Positions 44,471 through 55,290 of a DNA stretch of 64,000 nucleotides are shown piece after piece. Source of the stretch: Cliona cf. orientalis. Taxonomy: Eukaryota; Porifera; Demospongiae; Clionaida; Clionaidae. The translations under genes and the position numbers were made by a program. The notes under the pieces are model-generated. The model was not told the DNA's origin and ran no database searches. It was given only the letters and a program-made list of their open reading frames with translations. The stretch lies in NCBI GenBank assembly GCA_963930775.1, contig OZ005702.1, forward strand, positions 3,596,001 to 3,660,000. Reading direction: 5' to 3'. Numbering within the stretch: the stretch's first letter is position 1; each line of letters opens with the position of its first letter.

Positions 44471-45085
44471 GCGGCTTCTTCATCAGAACTACACTCCCTG
44501 GCAGTTTCTTTTAACAACATATTAAGGAAAATCTGGAGCCTTCCCCGTCGCTGTCACACTACCATTCTTCATTGTGTTGGTGGTCTTCAAGGAATACACA
44601 ATATTGTTATCACCAGATCTAGCAAGCTTATTCTTCTGCTCAAAAAGCTGGGTCTTGTCTTCTGGCTGAGGTCTTCACGGAAGCCTCAACACTAATGTAC
44701 ACTAGTTTTGGATACAACCACCGTAACGCTGCCCGCTAACGAAGGCTCTCGAGCCGAAACGTCCTAATAAGTTTCTATTTCATGCTATGTTCCATGCTCT
44801 ACTAACTTATTGAGTCAAGTATACACGCATAGCAATGAGCCTGTATAGCATCATATTGAAATGCATGCATGCAAAATACTGAAAAATGGAAATATTTATA
44901 CTGAAAGACAGGAGAGCAGTTTGGAGGCACTGATACGGTAATGCTTGTCAAGTTGAATATATTAAAATAAATAATAATTATTAGTGCAGTATATTACGCA
45001 TACCACTTCACACATGACATTTATTAAGTTTTGAAAAGGTGTCCCACTTTGACATGCTGAGTAGGTTGGACAGTCTGCGGTTGCC

Positions 45086-45174
45086 AGGGATTTATGGCGA
45101 CGTAAACCGCCCCTTGTCCTCGGGCTACGCCCTCGGACTCGGATCGGTTTACTGCCATAAATCCCTGGCCCCCG
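45086..45174. repeat. Palindromic foldback
   Basis: Arms CCAGGGATTTATGGC and GCCATAAATCCCTGG with AAACCG/CGGTTT further in, around a centre with TCGGGCTACGCCCTCGGA. Separates the LINE from the P-element-like exon. Confidence 0.75.
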
Positions 45175-45390
45175 GGCCCGTGCTATAACTATAACATTAA
45201 ATTTTATTATCACTTTGCATTATACGCGCGCATGATTGCGTCATAAAAACAACCTAATCGAAATCGTTATGTACGGTATCATAATTATACAGAGATCCCT
45301 TTCTATTTTGATTAGGTACTATTATTATTATTTTTTTTATACCCTCCATACATGCAAGTCTTCCTACTATATATAATCGTTCTGTTATAG

Positions 45391-46002
45391 GTACTCAGTG
45401 AGACAGTTGCTTCAGCTCTTCAGATCTTAACCAAGGATGATACAGTCGAGACAAGATTATTCATCCGAATGATGGATCGTTTTTTTGACTGCTTGAATGT
45501 CAAGTCCCCTCGACAAGGCATTCTAGAAAGAAAGGAATACCGTCGTCCATACTCCAACCCTAACGATCACAGATTCAAGGTTTTCTCCAAATCTCCAGCA
45601 TACATATTTATGCATATTTATACATACACACCCACAGTCGTACATACACACACACAGCATCAGTCACACACCCCTACACAAATATACTTGTACTCACACA
45701 CACACACTGCACTCAGTGGCTAGAAAATGAATTTATGGGATATCTAAGGGAATGGCAAGAAGAGTTAAGAATGAAGTTTCTCCCAGGATCCCCTTGAGCG
45801 CTACTTTTCTAGGCAACGTAACAGAGGAGGAGGCAATGATAACCCCACAGTTCACCAATTTCAAAAAAATGCAGCAATTCTTTTGCAGAAGCAACAACTT
45901 CACTGGGACAACAAGAGTGCTAATATAGAGCCTACTAAACAAAATCCAACAAATAGAGCATGCATGGAACCTCTTCCTAAACGGCCTAGGTATGCAAAGT
46001 AA
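45391..46002 (+). pseudogene. P-element/THAP9-like transposase, C-terminal fragment
   Basis: Exon-like piece 45391-45579 after TTATAG reads VLSETVASALQIL then LFIRMMDRFFDCLNVKSPRQ, matching the V-L-S-x-x-V-A-x-A-L and F-D-x-F-F-D-x-L-N motif of THAP9/P-element transposases. A second piece from 45717 (WLENEFMGYLREWQEEL) follows a CA-repeat interval. A third, 45787-46002, reads DPLERYFSRQRNRGGGNDNP and HQFQKNAA and ends at TAA; D-P-L-E-x-x-F is the conserved C-terminal box. Between pieces two and three the frame changes and about 40 residues found in relatives are missing. The THAP finger and catalytic core are absent (truncated on the 5' side, where the LINE sits). A non-functional remnant is most likely. 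Confidence 0.75.
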
Positions 46003-46036
46003 CTAACATTAACACACACATGTACTTATCATATTA

Positions 46037-47866
46037 TTATTGTGCTTCCTTTTCCGTATTTTTTGCTTTTAAAGTCCTCCTTGTCCCGTGCTTAACAAAT
46101 TCTTGTTGTTGTTGCTGCATGGTGTAGCACTTAGCAAATGAGTTGCACCTTATTGTCGTCCAAAGTTTAACAACTTCTTTCAGTAATTCAAGGCTATATG
46201 ATTCATATCTTGATGGAATCTTATGGCAAAGTTGGTCCCAACTGTCTAGGAGTGATGTATCCTGTAAAACATCTTCAATGATGGCATGTTGATGGTCCTC
46301 ATTGGGTTGAAGTGACGTAGTGCTGAGGTGTTGGCGAGCTTTGTACTCAACTGATTTCATGAAGTCCAATACCTGTACATGTATGGCAGCAAGCATAATA
46401 CCCATTGCTATGTAGTTGCTAATTATACTGCATGGGTATATGTGATACAGTCCATCCATTATCAGGAGCATATGAGCCGCCAAGAAGCGTCCGACTATAC
46501 GGTAGGGTTGGCTGTAGCACATGCACTTAGTCTGTTCTTCCTTATTTGGAATGTACAGCTGTTGCAGTGAATAGCTTTTGCACAAGCCACACTAATACCC
46601 TGCAGCTGCCCACTCCATATAAGGTAAAGCAGTACGAATGAACTTCATCTAGATCTGATACATGTACACATGTACTCAGCTCAGTTGGACACTCCTTGAT
46701 CCTTCAGGCAGCTCATGTGCTCCTGCTATTATATAGTTACTTAGGTCCTAGGGCAAAGTCTATAGCTATAATGTACATGCACCATAGAATTAACCTACCT
46801 CATTATTGACATGGGTCAACCCACCACGGTCAATCAGTTCTGTCCACTCCACTGCATCGTAATCTCCAATATCTACATCTATTCTACTGATCACCATCTC
46901 TTTCAAAACAGACACAAACATACGATTCTTTTTCTGGGTTGCTTTATTAGCTGATTTCTTCTGGTAGCGCTTGATGAGCTTTGTAGTCACGTAGCCTGCC
47001 ATATAATGGACTGCATTTTCTTCTCGTAATGTTATCTGGTTGGTACTTGGTGCTGGTGCAGTTGCTGGATTTAAACTTCCCTTCCTCTTACTGATCAACA
47101 ATTTCACGAGCCTGTCCAGTAAAATCTGAAGAGCATGAATGCTATACTTTATTAAATCAGCGTCACTGCATATTGTTGATAAGTGATGCTTCCACTGTCG
47201 TTGGATATCAGCATTAAGTCTTAGCTGATGTAGTGCCGGCCAAACTCGTGCTCCAATTGATGATGCTAGCTTGCATCCACTTGCTTTATTCACACATGAT
47301 TGTGCACGAATGCATAGGCTCGATATAAGTTGCCGGGTTGAAGGATCATCACAGTTTTCTTTGATGCATTTTAGCAACTCCAATACAGCTGGCCCAACAT
47401 CTGAGTCTATTACAGGATCTTCTTTCAACTGTCCAAAAACCTCCAAGAATGTGAATTTGTGTACTCCATCACTATCCTGGCTATCAGACAAATTCAAAGC
47501 TCCTAGAGCTGGTTCCTCAGTATCATACTCCGGCTCAGATTCTTCACTGGAATAATCACTCTCAGTAGACTCATTCTCAACTGCGGGTACTGCTTCTTCC
47601 ATACTGAGCAAACTGCACATTACGATAATAATATTAATATTATTTATACTTCAATTCTGTTCTGACCTTGAAGTACTATGCAGCTGCTTGATGCATTGCA
47701 TGTGTTCATAATTGTGGGGCATATTCTCGCTTCCAGTGCAGGTAAAGTATTTATCTACTGTCAAATACAATCGCTATTTTCGCTTACCTTCGAGAGTAGT
47801 GGCTTTATAGCTCTTTTGTGGTTAGTATAGCTCAAGTTGGTGGTAAGAAGCGCCATGCAAGTCCGG
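46037..47866 (-). CDS. Transposon-derived multi-exon protein, possibly a host gene
   Basis: Minus-strand exons: about 47745-47668, 47602-46799 and 46372-46037 (stop). The junctions are phase-consistent (TCA-AG|T-TTG; NNE|VLD). A further possible 5' exon reads MALLTTNLSYTN (47866-47798, donor AAG|GTAAGC), but its junction to the next exon does not keep the frame, so it may be 5' UTR. The product is about 400 aa. It has an acidic Ser/Glu-rich N-terminus, a Cys-containing helical middle, YMAGYVTTKLIKRYQKK, WTELIDRGGLTHVNNE, and a C-terminus with LWTTIRCNSFAKCYT. The Y-x-A-G-Y-V, W-x-x-L-x-x-R-G-G-L and L-W-x-T-I-R words recur in C-terminal regions of several transposase-like proteins of invertebrates; I cannot name the family. 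No DDE triad is evident. The stop is 34 bp from that of the P-like remnant. Confidence 0.7.
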
Positions 47867-47869
47867 ATA

Positions 47870-48140
47870 TTACTGTGCACGCGGTCCGCTATACGGATTA
47901 CGAGGATGGAAACGCGAATTAGTATAGTATACGGAAACGTTTCCTATCCACGTAAGCGTATTATATTATCCATGGTACTACGTAGTACTGGACGCGGTAC
48001 GCGGTACGGTCGACGTCGCGTCCCTCTTCGGGACGTTTTCGCGCTTGCGCAGCACAGCTTGCCTGTACTGTGGGCGCGGCGCGGGCAGCAGTAGTCCCAC
48101 CCACATGATTTGAAAAATATTATATATTAGTCGCGAAGAC
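47870..48140. promoter_or_regulatory. CpG-rich divergent promoter region
   Basis: Between the minus gene's possible first ATG and the CCDC77-like ATG. It is strongly CpG-rich against the AT-rich background (for instance GGACGCGGTACGCGGTACGG, CGACGTCGCGTCCC, TTTTCGCGCTTGCGCAGC, GGGCGCGGCGCGGGCAGC). A GC-rich NRF1-like word (TTGCGCAG) is present. No TATA box at a convincing distance. Head-to-head spacing of about 270 bp suggests a shared bidirectional promoter; this is inference. Confidence 0.5.
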
Positions 48141-50838
48141 ATGATGGACGATTGTAAGCACTCCGGCTCGGATAGTGACGCAGAGACTCGAGATCATCTT
48201 CCGTCGGTTAGAAGACGATTGGGTAAGTTATAAGTTCCCACGGATATTATATAGTATCAAAATTTCCTGCATTTCAACATGTGTGTGATCATAGATCTAT
48301 GATGTGATATACCGTATCCGATCTAATTAACGCGCCTCTCTAATAGATGCGCCACCTCAGCCTGAAGTGCAATTTTCACGCTCTATTTAAATGCGCCCAC
48401 CCACGCGTCCCTATACTTTTGTGTACAGATTTTGCACGCCACCTGGTCGCGAAGGATAATTTTCACGCTCCAATGGCGCGCCACCCAGCACTCGTAATTA
48501 TTTTTTCATGGCGCATTAATTAGATCGGATACGGTATTTAATATTTATAGGTCATCTTCGACCGTCTCGAGATCTTCTCGAGTACTATCGGCGAAAGATA
48601 GCTGAATATGACGAAGAATACGAGAAACTTGTTGGCAAGCTCGAGAAGTACAGATGTACCTATGAAGATATGGTAGGTACAAAGATATTATAGTAATCTA
48701 CATACATATTATAGTATGACTATGGCCTTAATTATACGAAAAAAAATGGTTTTCAGATGATCATTTTCTTATTAGTCTGTGTCATTACATGAGGGCATGG
48801 ATACACATCCCAGTTGCTATGAACATGCGGGCAGAGAGAAAGTCCGTACTGCAAGGCTTACAACTGCATAGGTTCCAAATTCTCAGCTCCAGGGACATAG
48901 ACCACACCCACTAGATCCGCCTATCAGTTAAAAAACTCCACCCACACTATACCCAATAATAATGATTCATAAATTTGCAAACCTAGTAGAGTGTTGTTAC
49001 TGCCAAAAGCAAAGTTTGTAAGGCACTGCTACAAGCAGCTTGTTCATTTTACCACCAATAGGTGACTACTAGTGGTGATGAAAATCGTCTGTGCAGAGTG
49101 AGCCTTCGCGAAAAGAATAAGATTTCTTTGAAAGCACACAGGCATGCACATGGGGTTGGTATACCCCAAAGTATCATAGACGGCTAGTATATAGTCCAAC
49201 AACGTTGATGACCTTATTTTAATAGTAGTCTACACTGCCATGACCATCATGAGTCCAAGTACCTGTAGTTTGTATGAGCAGTGATACTATTGGGTGTCCG
49301 CTTTAATAAAGGAATAGCGAGGTAGTCTGGCTGCCAGCCCCTTCACAAGAGGAAGGAAGGGTCTGGTATACTTCGCATTGCCGATCGACTTGTTCTTCAT
49401 ACCCCACAGGTACTGGGGGGGCGACAATTGAGTGTGAAAGCGTCATCCATATGTATTGTAATGTATATGTATACATGTACTTGCATAAGCGTGTGTATTC
49501 CGTAGTCATACCCATACCAGTACAGTTAGCTAGATCTACCAGATAGGAAAATCGGATCACCTCATGCTTAGTCATGGATTCAGCCATCAGCACCCTTTGC
49601 CAAGAACCCGCTGACTAAGTAGCTGACAAGCTATCGTATGGCCGGAAATTTTCAAGGGATCCAATTTTCGCGGAAGGCCCATCTTCAAAGATTTCGCGAT
49701 CTAATTTTCGCGGATGGACGTTCCAGGGTTGCTCCACCCACAATATCCGTCCGGCTCCACCTCTTACTGCACGCACGCCGCGGCTCAAATCTCATTGGAA
49801 TCAGCCGAAAAAACCAGCAAGCGATCGATTGGTTGTACTTGTACTTAGCAGAGATCGAGAAATGGCACGAAAGTATAGCATATGATCGAAGCTAGAGACA
49901 TTTGTGCAGAAGAAGCTCAACAATAATGAACTAGTGTGAAGTAAACCAGCTGTTAGTTCAATCCAGCTGAGCAACGGTATGCACCACGATGGCCACGCCC
50001 CCTGTTATCGCACGTGTGTTTAGGCTTTTTATTTCGCAGATTTAATTTTCGTGGATCCGCCAGTCAACCGCGAAAACCACGAAAATTGGCTCCCTCGAAA
50101 ATTTCCGGCCATACGGTATACTTCTCTTGGGTACGTTTTGAGGGCCAAGCACTACATTTAGAAGTTTCATCTCTTGTATTGAAATAGTTATGTAGACTGC
50201 ACTGGTACCCAGGCCACAGAAAGTACATGTAGCTGTACCGTCAGCATGGGCCTTAATACTTGCGGGTGAGTGTTTGTTGACTGAGCCTGTAATTATCATT
50301 TGATCACATTCATAAAAGAACGATAGTAGCCATTTCAAACTCGACCCCACATCAAGCCGTATCTATTTAATTAGCACTTCTGAATTTATGTTCACACCCA
50401 CTTTGTTAGAGCTACTTTTGCTGACTCAGCAGAACAAGTTGTCGATGCTAAGTTTACCAGACTCTTCCTTTCTTGTGAAGGGGCTGGCACCCAGACTAAT
50501 AATGAGGTAGTCGCAATTCCCGGGGTTCTGATTGTATGTAAGTCTATGGAGATGGCGCTCCGGACCTACATGTAGGCAAAGAGTCCGCATTATCAATTAG
50601 TGTCCGCTTTTCAGGGGTGTCCACAAGGGGAGGGGTTCCACTGTATTTCTGGCTATACACGGTGTGAAGTATATCATTTACATGTAACTCTCATTAGAAT
50701 ATTTCGCAGTTCTGAATAATATGTTTGTGTACATGTAATTTTTATGTGTGTATTATTATGCAGCACAAGAATCATTGGGAAATTAGGCAAAGGGAAGAGG
50801 AGATTGCTGAACTACAAAAGGCACTCAGTGATATGCAG
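48141..50838 (+). CDS. CCDC77: CCDC77-like coiled-coil protein, first three exons
   Basis: Exons 48141-48222, 48551-48672 and 50764-50838 join in phases 1 and 0. Product so far: MMDDCKHSGSDSDAE, then LRPSRDLLEYYRRKIAEYDE, KLVGKLEKY, and REEEIAELQKALSDMQ. The L-x-P-S-x-x-L-L-E-Y-Y motif and the R-E-E-E-I-A-E-L-Q-K-A-L-S-D-M-Q stretch match CCDC77 as I recall it, a coiled-coil protein associated with centrosomes/cilia. Heptad-like charged helices fit a coiled coil. Start chosen at the first of two adjacent ATGs. The donor at 50839 (GTTTCA) is weak. The expected next exon was not found before the window end, so the next intron is at least 13 kb and holds the gypsy element. Confidence 0.85.
48310..48536. 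repeat. MITE with TACCGTATCCGATC ends
   Basis: Ends TACCGTATCCGATCTAATTA and TAATTAGATCGGATACGGTA are exact inverted repeats; arms continue as GCGCC words. 227 bp, filling most of CCDC77 intron 1 (48223-48550). Interior has CAATTTTCACGCTC and TAATTTTCACGCTCC inward. Confidence 0.9.
49068..49265 (+). repeat. Dispersed repeat 'GTGGTGATGAAAATC', copy 2
   Basis: Direct relative of 17240-17465 with the same block order, ending ATCATGAGTCCAAGTACCTG. Lies in CCDC77 intron 2. Confidence 0.7.
49320..50510. repeat. Composite TIR element with a nested MITE
   Basis: Outer inverted ends: GTCTGGCTGCCAGCCCCTTC with ACAAGAGGAAGGAAGGGTCT on the left, and AGACTCTTCCTTTCTTGTGA with AGGGGCTGGCACCCAGACTA on the right. 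Similar ends bound 13283-13640. A second, independent TIR element (49633-50118) lies inside. Non-coding, in CCDC77 intron 2. Confidence 0.75.
49633..50118. repeat. MITE with TACCGTATGGCCGG ends
   Basis: Left TATCGTATGGCCGGAAATTT and right AAATTTCCGGCCATACGGTA are inverted; arms go on through CAATTTTCGCGG against CCACGAAAATTGG. 486 bp. Interior carries repeated TTTCGCGG/ TTTCGTGG words. No coding frame. Confidence 0.88.
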
Positions 50839-50985
50839 GTTTCAATAATAATATAATATGCATATACCATACTGGGCATGGTAGCACCACAACTTACTTG
50901 TGGTAATGGTTAGAATTATAAGTCACTGTCATGCTTTAGTGGTTCTGCCGCACTATTCAGGGTGAACTTAAGCAAGCCCCAAATA

Positions 50986-51368
50986 TACAAGTATAAAAAT
51001 AAAACTGAAGGATGAAGTAGGGATGGCAATGCCAAAAAGTATACGAACAAATTTGTAGGGATAAGAGATAAGCACAACCACTATACATCCCTACGCTTGC
51101 TTTTTGAGTAGCATGGGGATCATAACTAATCAATTGAAACACTGACTGGCAGGAAGAATATGAATTTCTTCCACATGCATGCAACTCAAGAACACTCCAA
51201 GAATAGCATGCCTCGAAGAAGTCAACATCAATAGCCTAGGTCTGTAATAATCGAGAAAAGCAAGTGTAGGGATGTATAGTGGTTGTGATTATCTCTTAAT
51301 CTTGTTTGTATACTTTTTGGCATTACTTTATCCTTCAATTTTATTCAATTGTTTTTTATACTTGTTTT
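50986..51368. repeat. Foldback family 'ACAAGTATAAAAA', copy 2
   Basis: Arms ACAAGTATAAAAATAAAAC, AGTAGGGATGGCAATGCC and CATCCCTACGCTTGC on the left, mirrored on the right. Starts about 150 bp after CCDC77 exon 3. Confidence 0.85.
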
Positions 51369-51379
51369 TACTGTAACTA

Positions 51380-52330
51380 CCATAATAGAAGATGGGAGGG
51401 GAGTTTACGTGTGTGCACAAACGTAATAACCACGCCCCTCATTAACTCAATAAAGCATACATGCCAAAGGAGGCTGTTTCAGGTGGCCAAGCAGTAGTAC
51501 ATGTACATGTAGCTATCACTTATTTTATCGACTATCTTTGTCACTGCTGAGCTGGCTGTTATGCCAACTGCTGAGGGCCGTACCGTGCCCATACGTTGAG
51601 GCCTCCAGTCTCGATCTCAATATCCCAGCACAGCACTAGCGCTAGCCTCTAGCTAGGTTCGCTATATCGCACATGCCGCTGACTACAGTCACTTGACTTC
51701 ACCATGGCAACACATTATGAGCAAATGACATAATGGTTTATCGTGTGGATTATAACTTTTTGTTGATCTGACAAATGTCAGACCATATTCCAGTTTGATC
51801 GGACATCACTACCTGTTGATCGGACATTATATGCATTGTACATGTCTATGCATAGTACAGCCAGATAATATTATAAGACTTAGTATCCTTGCAAGGGAAG
51901 GTAGCAGCAATGCACAAGCACAGCTATACAGCTAGGTGCAGTTACATATACCACAAACCACAGCACGCGACAGTGAAAGTTGTAAGCTAAGTGGGTGCTA
52001 AATACACTACTACTACTAACATCCCCCAGCTGCTGACCACTGTCTGCCAGACTATTAGAACGTATGCGCATTGCAAACAATACTGGCAAGTGATGATAAG
52101 GCGTGTCTGACCAGGAGCGGTTCAGGTGGCCATGGAGCCATATTGGTCGGATTTTTGCCGATGACCGACCGTTATAATCCACTCTGCGTGACACCCTTTC
52201 ATTAAAGCGCAGTACACACCCACCATTACATACATGTAACTGTAGAGATAATGCAAAACTATCGTGTCATGGACCTGTGCACTACAAAATGGAGTGGATT
52301 TATACTCAAACTAAGATGAGTGATCAAGGC
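51380..52330 (+). repeat. Dispersed repeat 'AGAAGATGGGAGG', copy 2 with insertion
   Basis: Blocks AATAGAAGATGGGAGG, CACGCCCCTCATTAAC, GAGCTGGCTGTTATGCCAAC, TTCACCATGGCAACACATTA, ACACACCCACCATTACAT and GTCATGGACCTGTGCACTAC follow the order in 18288-21480 (minus its insertion). About 460 bp around 51735-52200 are extra here. This copy shows the unoccupied site of the 18453-21088 element (CTGCTGAGGGCC). Confidence 0.7.
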
Positions 52331-52420
52331 AGTCTTGAGTTAGCCCTGATAATGTTACACCAACATTAATTACACACTACTAAGTTATACACTAAACAAC
52401 ACTACATGTAATTATACACT

Positions 52421-52567
52421 TGTAAACGTGCCCTTGTCTCTCGCTGGGTTAAATCAACTGTTATTTATGCATGCGCAGTTACAATCATACATACACAGCA
52501 GCAATAATTATTATTAGAGTTTAGTTCAGAGTACAAGAATGTTAATCACGGTTACATCACTGTTAAA
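52421..52567 (-). repeat. Gypsy 3' LTR
   Basis: Plus-strand text begins TGTAAACGTGCCCTTGTCTC and ends CATCACTGTTAAA. Aligns along its length with 58020-58176. The polypurine tract lies directly on its inner side. Confidence 0.9.
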
Positions 52568-52580
52568 TCACTCCCCTCTT

Positions 52581-53189
52581 TTAAACCAGCTCGTCCCGAG
52601 CGGATGTATCAACTAGCATCAGTCTCTTAGGGCGTCTTCTGAGGCCATAATGTTCTGCTCCAGTCCTAACGGGTATCAACTCGGCTTCAACTCCTTGTTG
52701 CACTGGTTCTGAGTCTGAATCACACATTTCTGCCTCTTCTGCTACTTCTGACTGAGATTCAATATCAGTCTCTGGTAAGTCTGGGGGCATCTTTCTGTCC
52801 TCACCAGTAGTCAGCAGATCATTCACCCACTTAGGAGGGCGTCCTGGTCCTTTACGTTTGTTGCCATACCAGTAGTAACTGGCGGGAAACTTCAACGGAC
52901 ATCTAGTGACTCTGGACTGATGTATCTGGATAGAGCCGTCATTGGGGAAATACACCTTCTGTACTGTTAAATCAGGATAGTCTCGGGAAATAATCCGGTA
53001 AGGTCCAAGCCAGGGTCTACTGAGTTTTCGCTGACGACCAGACTCTTCCTGGGGGAATCTCACAAGTACCCATTGTCCAACTTTGAACTTGGGAGGAGTA
53101 GCTTTGGCATTGAAGTGTTTCTTATACTGCTTCTGAGACTTCTGTATGCTCTGCGTAGCAATCTCACGGGCATTCGACAAGGACAACAT
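52581..53189 (-). pseudogene. Gypsy integrase C-terminal domain
   Basis: About 200 codons ending near the 3' LTR. FKVGQWVLVRFPQEESG and RKLSRPWLGPYRIISRDYP form the GPY/F-type module that ends many Ty3/gypsy integrases; the tail is acidic and Pro-rich. It is separated from the integrase core by a stop near 53198. No chromodomain is evident. Confidence 0.85.
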
Positions 53190-53198
53190 AAGCTCCTC

Positions 53199-53890
53199 TC
53201 AATAGTCATCCACATCAGTAGGGGTTGCTGAGGAAGGAGGTAAAAAAGCAGCATCAGTAGGTGCTCTGAGATCGGTTCCGAAAAGTAGAAGTGAGGGCTT
53301 TTCTCCGGTCGTGTCGTGAGGGGTATTACGATATGCCCATAGTATACCAGCGAGGTATCTGTCCCATTGACAACCAAATCGATCTGCATGTTTACGCAGG
53401 GCAGTCTTCAAAGTACGATTGAAACGCTCAACCACTCCGTTGCAAGCAGGATGATAAGCAGTTGTATTCAGCTTCTGGATACCAAGTATGGCACACACAT
53501 CATGCATCAAATGAGAAAGAAGATTGGTGCCTCGATCGGATAATAAGGCTTCTGGCACACTAAATAGCGGAATAACTTTCTTAGTTAACAGCTGCACAAG
53601 AGTGGCTGTCTTCTGGTCGGATATGGTAAACACAAGCGGCCACTAGTCTTGGAAAACGACCACATGCTTGTTTCCTTGCTGGGTGGTTGGAAGATCCATT
53701 ATATCCACACCTATTATCTGGAAAGGACGTTGCACTGGTATTGGGTGTAATGGAGGTCGATTCCGTCGGCCACATCCGGACACTATGACACATTGTGGGC
53801 AACTCCTGCAGTGACTCTCTCTCTACCTACATCAGCATACATCTTCTCCCAGTACCATTGAGTGGCTAGGGTGTTATAGAGCTTGTTGAC
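53199..53890 (-). pseudogene. Gypsy integrase zinc finger and catalytic core
   Basis: The HHCC-type start GHFAVNKLYNTLATQWYW (about 53890-53835) is followed by a frameshift. The core in several frames has IIGVDIMDLP (first Asp), EALLSDRGTNLLS (second Asp) and HPACNGVVERFNRTLK (Glu), a complete D-D-E set. A stop interrupts after the QD of the first strand region (about 53643) and another separates the C-terminal module. Confidence 0.85.
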
Positions 53891-54660
53891 TGCAAAATGT
53901 CCACTGGGCCTCTGCAATCACAGTCTTCTGGAAATGCTGTGGCAGGACAGTTCGCTTGCAGTTCCTCTTCCTCGGATCAATGTAGTAGAGGATACCAGAC
54001 ACTAGGGAGTAGTGAGGTGCTTGGGCTGCTATCTTGCGAGCTCGAGTTTCATTGTCTGGCAACTTCCCATCTTTCAAGAATGATGTCATCTCACGGATCC
54101 ACTGATCCTTCTGCTGTTCTTCGGCAAAATCTGCTTCACTCAGTGTATCAACTGGTTTAGGATCTTTCTGTAGCAGGGACTTCACATTGTCAGTATCGAC
54201 TACAGCAACTTGAATAGTGCAATCATCTGGATTACTAGTAGGAGGGGGAGCTTGTGGGCTTCTGGAGAGCGCATCTGCATTCACATTCTCTTTTCCAGCT
54301 CGGTGAGTGATCTGAACATCCTTCACTCCTCTACCATATACATGCGTCCACCACCTGGCATGCTTCCCTGTGGGGTTAGGAGAGTCTAACACAGCCTTAA
54401 CAGCGGAATGATCGGTGTACACTTTCACACTATGTCCCTAGAGGTAATAGTGATAGTGAGACATGGCCCATACTACAGCTAGCGTTTCAAGTTCGGTCAC
54501 GCTGTAGTTTCTCTCCTGTGGATTGAGGGACCGACTAGCGTATGCCACTGGATGCAATCTCCCGTCCCCTTGTACTTGGGATAACACAGCACCAAGACCC
54601 GTGATAGAGGCATCTGTCTCTAGGACAAAGTCACGGTCGAAGGTTGGGTAGGCTAGAACT
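53874..54660 (-). pseudogene. Gypsy RNase H and linker to integrase
   Basis: RNase H starts VLETDASITGLGAVL (about 54630), then RSLNPQERNYSVTELETLAV and VYTDHSAVKAVL, ending ENVNADALSRSP. One stop after HYHYYL splits it at about 54438. The remainder is the linker with QQKDQWIREM and ILYYIDPRKRNCKRTVLPQH, typical before the integrase zinc finger. Confidence 0.85.
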
Positions 54661-55283
54661 GGCGAGGTATTGAGCTTTTCCTTGAGTTCTTCAAAGGCTC
54701 GTGTGGCGGCTTCTGCACACTGAAAAGTAGCTCCTTACACGTCAGCTGATGCAACGGTTGTGCAATACTGGCAAACTTCGGGATAAATCTCCGATAATAA
54801 GAGGCTAACCTGAGAAATCTCCTTAGCTCTGTTACTGATGTAGGCACTGGAAACTCTCTAATAGCTTGCACGAGGGTAGGATTAGGCTTAAGACCATCAG
54901 GCGTCAAGATATGCCCCAGGTACTCAACTTGTTTCCTCACAAAATGGCATTTCGAGGGTTTCAATTTCAAACCAACTTCACACAGGCGTTGCAACACGAG
55001 GCGTATGTGCTCGAGGTGCTCTTTTAGAGTGGTCGAAAAGATGAGGATGTCGTCTACGTAGGCAGAGACGAAACTAGGACCCCAGTCCAGGATTCAATCC
55101 CATCAAAACTAGCTGCATCAATCTTTGAAAGACACCAAGTGCGTTGGTTAAGCCAAATGGCATTACCCTGAATTTGTACAGGCCTTGAGGAGTAGAGAAG
55201 GCAGTCTTCTCTCCTCTCTCGAATCTGGATGGATCTTGATTTGCCAAAATCCTGAGGATAGATCTAACGTGGAGAAGTAGCAT
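54653..55283 (-). pseudogene. Gypsy reverse transcriptase, internally deleted
   Basis: Keeps [20 protein letters not shown] and [13 protein letters not shown] (motif B region), AYVDDILIFSTTLKEH (motif C, YVDD) and VEYLGHILTPDGLKPNP plus RRFLRLASYYRRFIPKFA (thumb). The fingers and motif A, about 110 residues in relatives, are absent: the frame jumps from the protease-side linker (...LTDLLTS) straight to this part. A frameshift lies between motifs B and C. The enzyme is therefore dead. Confidence 0.88.
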
Positions 55284-55290
55284 GACTTCC

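Larger units (their letters stand above)
41606..44830 (+). mobile_element. 5'-truncated non-LTR retrotransposon (CR1/L2/jockey-like)
   Basis: Two frames in LINE order: the C-terminal part of ORF1 (41606-42100) and ORF2 with endonuclease and reverse transcriptase (about 42095-44670). The 5' end is lost; an in-frame stop at 41603 precedes the first recognised residues. No poly-A tail or target duplication could be fixed; the 3' end is probably near 44700-44830. It lies about 220 bp downstream of the ABCA stop codon in the same orientation. Confidence 0.88.

Noticed and set aside
46379-46570. Small plus-strand frame
   Set aside because: It overlaps the intron/exon border of the minus gene, in antisense, with no family resemblance.
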